Source: Flavobacterium sp. (GTDB lineage Bacteria; Bacteroidota; Bacteroidia; Flavobacteriales; Flavobacteriaceae). Taken from it: a stretch of DNA of 10,484 nt. Below the pieces are notes generated by a model. The model worked only from the letters and a program-made list of their open reading frames with translations, was not told the DNA's origin and did not search any database. The DNA lies in NCBI GenBank assembly GCA_030682755.1, contig JAUXNR010000046.1:1-10484 (forward strand). The letters are read 5' to 3'. Both the position numbers and the translations under genes were made by a program. Position 1 is the first letter of the stretch, and each line of letters opens with the position of its first letter. Positions 6,868 to 10,484 of this stretch are shown here, in pieces.

Positions 6868-7724
6868 TGCGAAATTTATTTCCCATCTTGTTGCTATTTT
6901 TTGGATTTATTTCCTGTGATTATTTTAAGCCGGAAGAAAAGCCAGAAGCGGTGGCACGTGTTGGGAAATTTTATTTGTATCAAGACGAGTTGGAAGATTT
7001 GGTTCCTGAAGGTACCTCACCGGAAGACAGTACTACCATTGTAAGAAGTTTTATTGACCGATGGGCAACGCAGATGTTATTGATTCAAGGAGCTCAGTTG
7101 AATTTGAGTGCCGATAAGCAAGTGGCCTTTGATAAGTTAATTGAGCAGTATAAAACGGATTTATACACCAAAGCCTATTTGGAAGAATTGGTTTTACAAT
7201 CGCTTGATACTGTGGTTAGTCAAGCTGAAATGAAATCGTATTATGCGATGCACAAAGAAAATTTTAAAACAAATGGCACGTTAGTCCGTTTGCGTTATAT
7301 ACATTTGCCGAAAGATCACCCAAAGTTAGATCTTATCAAGACTAAGTTTTTTGATTACAAGAAGAAAGATGTTGCTTTTTGGGACACTTATCAACTGCAA
7401 TTTATCAACTATGCTTTTAATGATTCCATTTGGGTTGAATTGAATCAGGTGTACCGGAAGTTGCCTTTTCTAACTCCTGAAAACAGGGATGATTACATAC
7501 AGTCCGGTAAGAGTTTGCATTATCCTGACTCCACTTCTATTTATTTTGTAAAAGTGAGTCAAGTGTTGGAGAAGGACCAAATCAGTCCGTATGATTATGT
7601 ACAACCCACGTTAAAAGGGGTTTTGCTTAATCAGCGAAAATTAGAATTAATGAAAAAAATTGAACGTGAAATCACTGAAGATGCAATTAAAAACAAGAAA
7701 TATGAGATTTATAAAAAGCCGTAA
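6867..7724 (+). CDS. SurA-like periplasmic lipoprotein without a recognisable parvulin active site
   Basis: The protein has 285 residues. The N-terminus MRNLFPILLLFFGFISC is a lipoprotein signal with Cys17 as the predicted lipidated residue, followed by DYFKPEE, so it is probably tethered to a membrane and faces the periplasm. Residues about 29-135 resemble the SurA/PpiC N-terminal helical domain (ARVGKFYLYQDEL, then long amphipathic helices). Residues about 138-236 have the rough outline of a parvulin fold (LVRLRYIHLP at the start, TSIYFVKVSQV at the end). The diagnostic GG-LG-F core and the FGYH strand are missing, so catalytic activity is unlikely. A Lys-rich helix closes the protein. The start overlaps the stop of the preceding gene by one base (TAATG), which implies translational coupling. 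A chaperone or adaptor role beside the two flanking PPIases is inferred from this context. Confidence 0.85.
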   Translation: MRNLFPILLLFFGFISCDYFKPEEKPEAVARVGKFYLYQDELEDLVPEGTSPEDSTTIVRSFIDRWATQMLLIQGAQLNLSADKQVAFDKLIEQYKTDLYTKAYLEELVLQSLDTVVSQAEMKSYYAMHKENFKTNGTLVRLRYIHLPKDHPKLDLIKTKFFDYKKKDVAFWDTYQLQFINYAFNDSIWVELNQVYRKLPFLTPENRDDYIQSGKSLHYPDSTSIYFVKVSQVLEKDQISPYDYVQPTLKGVLLNQRKLELMKKIEREITEDAIKNKKYEIYKKP

Positions 7725-9123
7725 TGTTGTTGTAGCCCTATTCTTTTTTGGGTTCGTATTAGGGCAAGCCCAAGAATTGGTTGTGGAGCCTAAACCGACA
7801 GCATTGGTTACTGATTCTGTTAAAAAACCAAGTCGTCAAAAAATTGATGGTATTATTGCTGCTGTTGGCGATTATATCATTTTGGATTCCGATATTGATT
7901 TGGCATATATTGAATTGTCTTCACAAGGAAATTCCGTAGAAGGAATCAGCCGTTGTGAGTTATTAGGAAAGCTTTTGGAAGATAAACTTTATGCTCATCA
8001 AGCATTGCAAGACAGTACAATTGTTGTCCGCGATTCAGAAATTAACGCCATGATGGATGAAAAGATTGGTGTCATGTTGGAACAGATTGGTGGCGACATG
8101 AAGAAAATAGTGAAGTATTACAACAAAAAATCAGAAGAAGAGTTTCGTACTTACTTTTTTGATATTTTGAAAAACAATAAGTTAACTTCTGAAATGCAGA
8201 ATAAAATTATTGATGATATCGAAATCACACCAGAGGAAGTGCGTACTTTTTTCAAAAAAATACCGAAAGAAGATTTGCCAACCTTTGGAGCAGAGATGGA
8301 AGTTTCTCAGATTGTTATTAAGCCAAAAGTTTCAGAAGCCGAAAAGCAGAAAGTTATAGACCGACTCAATGAAATCCGACGAGAGGTTTTGGAAGAAGGA
8401 GCGAGTTTTACGTCAAGAGCTGTAATTTATACACAAGATAGAGCGTCTTCTTCTAACGGTGGTTTTTATAAAGTAAATCGAAAAACACCCTTTCTAAAAG
8501 AATTTAAAGATGTAGCTTTCAGTTTGAATGAAGGTGAAATTTCCAAGCCTTTTGAAACGGAATATGGGTATCACATTATTTTATTGGAACGTATTAGGGG
8601 GCAGGAACTGGAATTGCGTCATATTTTGTTGACCCCAAAAGTGACTGAGGAAGCTTTAAAAGAAGCTAGAGATAAGGCAACATTGATCCGTAAACGCATA
8701 ATGGAAGGAGAAATTTCATTCGCAGAAGCAGCAAGAACGATGTCAGATGAAAAAGAAACTCGTACAAATGGGGGTGTGTTTTTAAATCCGAGAACTTTAG
8801 ATTCTAAATTTGAGTTGACCAAAATGGATCCGGCTTTGTATAGTCAGGTATCGAATTTGAAAGATAAAGAGATTTCGTTACCGATTTTAGAAGAAGATAA
8901 GCTTGGTCAGAAGCAGTATAAATTAATTACGGTTACTAACCGTATCGACGAACATGTTGCAGATTATTCTAAAGATTACATTAAAATCAAAGATTTGGCT
9001 TTGAGTGAAAAGCGATTGAATGAAATTGCAAGATGGACTAATGAAAAAATTGGAGAAACTTTTATAAAAATTAATGGAAGTTATCGCACTTGTGAATTTG
9101 TAAACAATTGGGTAAAAAAATAA
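7702..9123 (+). CDS. surA: SurA-like periplasmic chaperone / peptidyl-prolyl isomerase
   Basis: SurA escorts unfolded outer-membrane proteins across the periplasm to the BAM complex. The frame is open from an ATG at 7660, but the ATG at 7702 gives a proper Sec signal peptide (MRFIKSR, then a hydrophobic core VVVALFFFGFVLG, then QAQ) and cuts the overlap with the upstream gene from 65 to 23 nt; I chose it (473 aa). The N-terminal domain starts with KIDGIIAAVGDYIILDSDID, a clear SurA N-terminal motif. Two parvulin domains follow. Domain 1 (about 198-298) contains VSQIVIKP, SSNGGFY and YGYHIILLE. Domain 2 (about 302-415) contains LRHILLTP, ISFAEAARTMSDE and TNGGVF, with a less canonical end (QYKLITVTNRID). 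The protein ends in a helix. The symbol rests on domain order; the organism has at least one further paralogue (4894-6867), so one-to-one orthology with E. coli SurA is not shown. Confidence 0.88.
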   Translation: MRFIKSRNVVVALFFFGFVLGQAQELVVEPKPTALVTDSVKKPSRQKIDGIIAAVGDYIILDSDIDLAYIELSSQGNSVEGISRCELLGKLLEDKLYAHQALQDSTIVVRDSEINAMMDEKIGVMLEQIGGDMKKIVKYYNKKSEEEFRTYFFDILKNNKLTSEMQNKIIDDIEITPEEVRTFFKKIPKEDLPTFGAEMEVSQIVIKPKVSEAEKQKVIDRLNEIRREVLEEGASFTSRAVIYTQDRASSSNGGFYKVNRKTPFLKEFKDVAFSLNEGEISKPFETEYGYHIILLERIRGQELELRHILLTPKVTEEALKEARDKATLIRKRIMEGEISFAEAARTMSDEKETRTNGGVFLNPRTLDSKFELTKMDPALYSQVSNLKDKEISLPILEEDKLGQKQYKLITVTNRIDEHVADYSKDYIKIKDLALSEKRLNEIARWTNEKIGETFIKINGSYRTCEFVNNWVKK

Positions 9124-9157
9124 TTAGAATCTTCTTAACTACTATAAATAAACCACC

Positions 9158-10111
9158 ATGTCAGACGTTCAAGCCTTAGAGACTTTAGTTCAGAAACGAC
9201 GCGAATTAAAAAAAGAAATAGCCAAAATAATTGTTGGACAAGATTTGGTTGTGGATCAAGTTTTATTGAGCATCTTTTCCGGAGGTCATGCTTTGTTGGT
9301 AGGCGTTCCGGGTTTGGCCAAAACCTTATTGGTTAATACGATGGCTCAGGCTTTGGGATTGGATTTTAAACGCATCCAGTTTACACCGGATTTAATGCCT
9401 TCTGATATTTTAGGGAGTGAGATTTTGGATGAGAATCGTACTTTTAAATTTATAAAAGGGCCCATTTTTTCGAATATTATTTTGGCTGATGAGATTAACC
9501 GAACGCCACCTAAAACCCAAGCAGCTTTGTTAGAAGCCATGCAGGAGCGAGCGGTTACGATTGCGGGTCACAACTATAAATTAAGTTTGCCTTATTTTGT
9601 TTTGGCTACTCAAAACCCGATTGAGCAGGAAGGAACTTATCCTTTACCGGAAGCCCAATTGGACCGATTCATGTTTTCTATAAAACTGGATTATCCGTCT
9701 TTTGAAGAGGAAGTGCAAGTGGTAAAGAGCACCACTTCAGATGACAAACCTGTTATTAATCCATTATTTACCGCACAGGAAATTATCGATTTTCAACATT
9801 TGATTCGCCGTATACCTGTGGCAGACAATGTGATTGAATATGCTGTCAGTTTGGTTTCCAAAACCCGACCTGATAATCCGAAAGCGACTGATTTTATTAA
9901 GAATTATATTGATTGGGGAGCTGGACCAAGAGCGTCTCAAAATCTTATTTTGGCAGCAAAAGCCAATGCAGCTTTTAACGGTAAATTTTCTCCGGATATT
10001 GAAGATGTGAAGGCGGTAGCAGAGGGTATTTTACGTCATCGTGTGGTTAAGAATTATAAGGCGGATGCTGAGGGGTTGACGGTGGAGAAGATTATTGGGG
10101 AGCTTTTTTAA
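9158..10111 (+). CDS. MoxR-family AAA+ ATPase
   Basis: MoxR proteins are cytoplasmic AAA+ ATPases that act as chaperones or maturation factors, usually with VWA- or DUF58-domain partners. The 317 residues match the family length. Visible motifs are Walker A GVPGLAKT (49-56), Walker B IILADE (107-112) followed by INRTPPKTQAALLEAM, sensor 1 ATQNP (150-154), the LPEAQLDRF segment with the likely arginine finger (R170), and sensor 2 GAGPRASQ (255-261, R258). The C-terminal lid helix contains ILRHRVVKNY. The start ATG is 34 nt after the SurA-like stop and no separate promoter is apparent there, so it is probably cotranscribed with the PPIases. No DUF58 or VWA gene follows in the remaining 373 nt. 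The stop codon lies within the first octamer-like unit of the downstream repeat array. Confidence 0.95.
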   Translation: MSDVQALETLVQKRRELKKEIAKIIVGQDLVVDQVLLSIFSGGHALLVGVPGLAKTLLVNTMAQALGLDFKRIQFTPDLMPSDILGSEILDENRTFKFIKGPIFSNIILADEINRTPPKTQAALLEAMQERAVTIAGHNYKLSLPYFVLATQNPIEQEGTYPLPEAQLDRFMFSIKLDYPSFEEEVQVVKSTTSDDKPVINPLFTAQEIIDFQHLIRRIPVADNVIEYAVSLVSKTRPDNPKATDFIKNYIDWGAGPRASQNLILAAKANAAFNGKFSPDIEDVKAVAEGILRHRVVKNYKADAEGLTVEKIIGELF

Positions 10112-10113
10112 GG

Positions 10114-10273
10114 GTTTAAAAGTTTAAGAGTTTAAAGGTTTAAGAGTTTAAAAGTTTAAGGGTTTAAAAGGTTAAAGGTTAAAGGTTTAAGAGTTTAAAG
10201 GTTTAAGAGTTTAAAGGTTTAAGGGTTTAAAGGTTTAAGGGTTTAAAAGTTTAAAGGTTTAAGAGTTTAAAAG
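10114..10273. repeat. Octamer tandem array 2, 20 units of GTTTAARR
   Basis: Twenty units run from 10114 to 10273. Sixteen are exact octamers; two are 9-nt variants (10162 and 10265) and two are 7-nt GTTAAAG units (10171 and 10178). Units ending AAGA or AAGG mostly alternate with units ending AAAA or AAAG, so a 16-nt dimer is again the higher-order unit. A variant unit TTTTAAGG at 10106-10113 includes the moxR stop codon, so the array abuts the coding sequence directly. Orientation is the same as array 1. Confidence 0.95.
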
Positions 10274-10280
10274 GTTTTTT

Positions 10281-10430
10281 TACCATATAAGTCATATAAG
10301 TTTTTTTCGTTTATAAAGTTCATTTGAGTTTCGGCTTGGATGGATTTTTTATTTTACTGCCATTCGTAATTTGTGTTTTAGTGAATTAGAATTTTAGCTT
10401 ACTTTTTAAACTTATATGACTTGTATGGTT
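10281..10430. repeat. 150-bp element with 23-bp terminal inverted repeats inside the octamer array
   Basis: The left arm, 10281-10303, and the right arm, 10408-10430, are inverted repeats that match at 21 of 23 positions. Each arm is itself a tandem of a 9-mer, CATATAAGT twice on the left, the inverse on the right. The 104-nt AT-rich interior has no credible ORF. Octamer arrays lie on both sides, so the element looks inserted into, or assembled with, the array. It may be a MITE-like or REP-like element; no target-site duplication is obvious and no transposase is nearby. It could also form a long hairpin that ends transcription after moxR. Confidence 0.6.
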
Positions 10431-10437
10431 ATTTAAA

Positions 10438-10484
10438 GTTTAAGGGTTTAAAAGTTTAAGGGTTTAAAAGTTTAAGGGTTTAAA
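10438..10484. repeat. Octamer tandem array 3, runs off the window end
   Basis: From 10438 the units are GTTTAAGG, GTTTAAAA, GTTTAAGG, GTTTAAAA, GTTTAAGG and a partial GTTTAAA at the edge. The alternation of AAGG and AAAA is perfect and differs from the AAAA/AAGA pair of array 1. Orientation matches the other arrays, so this may be the far part of array 2, split by the inverted-repeat element. Confidence 0.93.

Noticed and set aside
7660..7701. ATG at 7660 as the start of the SurA-like gene
   Set aside because: It would place 14 polar and basic residues before the signal peptide and lengthen the overlap with the upstream gene; 7702 gives a normal Sec signal.
10304..10407. Small gene or RNA gene inside the inverted-repeat element
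   Set aside because: No frame of useful length, no tRNA-like folding and no start with a plausible peptide were found by eye.

Overview
The window looks like chromosomal DNA of a Bacteroidota, most likely a Flavobacterium-like member of the Flavobacteriia. Four things point there: a large secreted protein with type IX secretion (T9SS) type C features, an AT-rich genome without clear Shine-Dalgarno sites, promoters of the Bacteroidetes form TTG-N19-TAnnTTTG, and the order of three periplasmic PPIase/chaperone genes followed by a MoxR ATPase.

Layout. (1) Positions 1-2631, + strand: the 3' part of a long cell-surface or secreted protein gene that begins before the window. It is interrupted by an in-frame TAG at 2359-2361. 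The 89 codons after the TAG stay in the same frame and encode the C-terminal T9SS sorting signal, so the export tag is cut off from its passenger. (2) Positions 2632-2951: a non-coding strip with copies of a TTGGAACRYGGA / 36-nt repeat, a 9-nt tandem repeat and a strong bidirectional hairpin terminator. (3) Positions 2952-4541, - strand: prfC, peptide chain release factor 3, 529 aa from the better-supported internal Met. (4) Positions 4542-4893: a divergent promoter region with a recognisable promoter on each side and a 12-unit tandem array of an octamer GTTTAARR, followed by a second 8-nt-periodic repeat. (5) Positions 4894-10111, + strand: a compact cluster of a 657-aa two-parvulin PPIase, a 285-aa lipoprotein with SurA-like architecture but no parvulin catalytic signature, a 473-aa SurA-like PPIase, and a MoxR-family AAA+ ATPase. 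The first three overlap and MoxR follows after 34 nt. (6) Positions 10112-10484: the octamer array again, starting at the moxR stop codon, interrupted by a 150-bp element with 23-bp inverted repeats, then resuming to the window edge.

How the genes fit together. The three PPIase/chaperone proteins probably escort outer-membrane proteins through the periplasm. The lipoprotein is probably a membrane-anchored partner that binds clients without isomerising prolines. MoxR proteins are cytoplasmic ATPases that usually work with VWA/DUF58 partners, none of which is seen here. prfC is an unrelated translation gene.

I found no convincing new defence or mobile system. The most notable points are the nonsense codon that removes the T9SS signal and the octamer arrays, whose real repeating unit appears to be a 16-nt dimer that differs from array to array.
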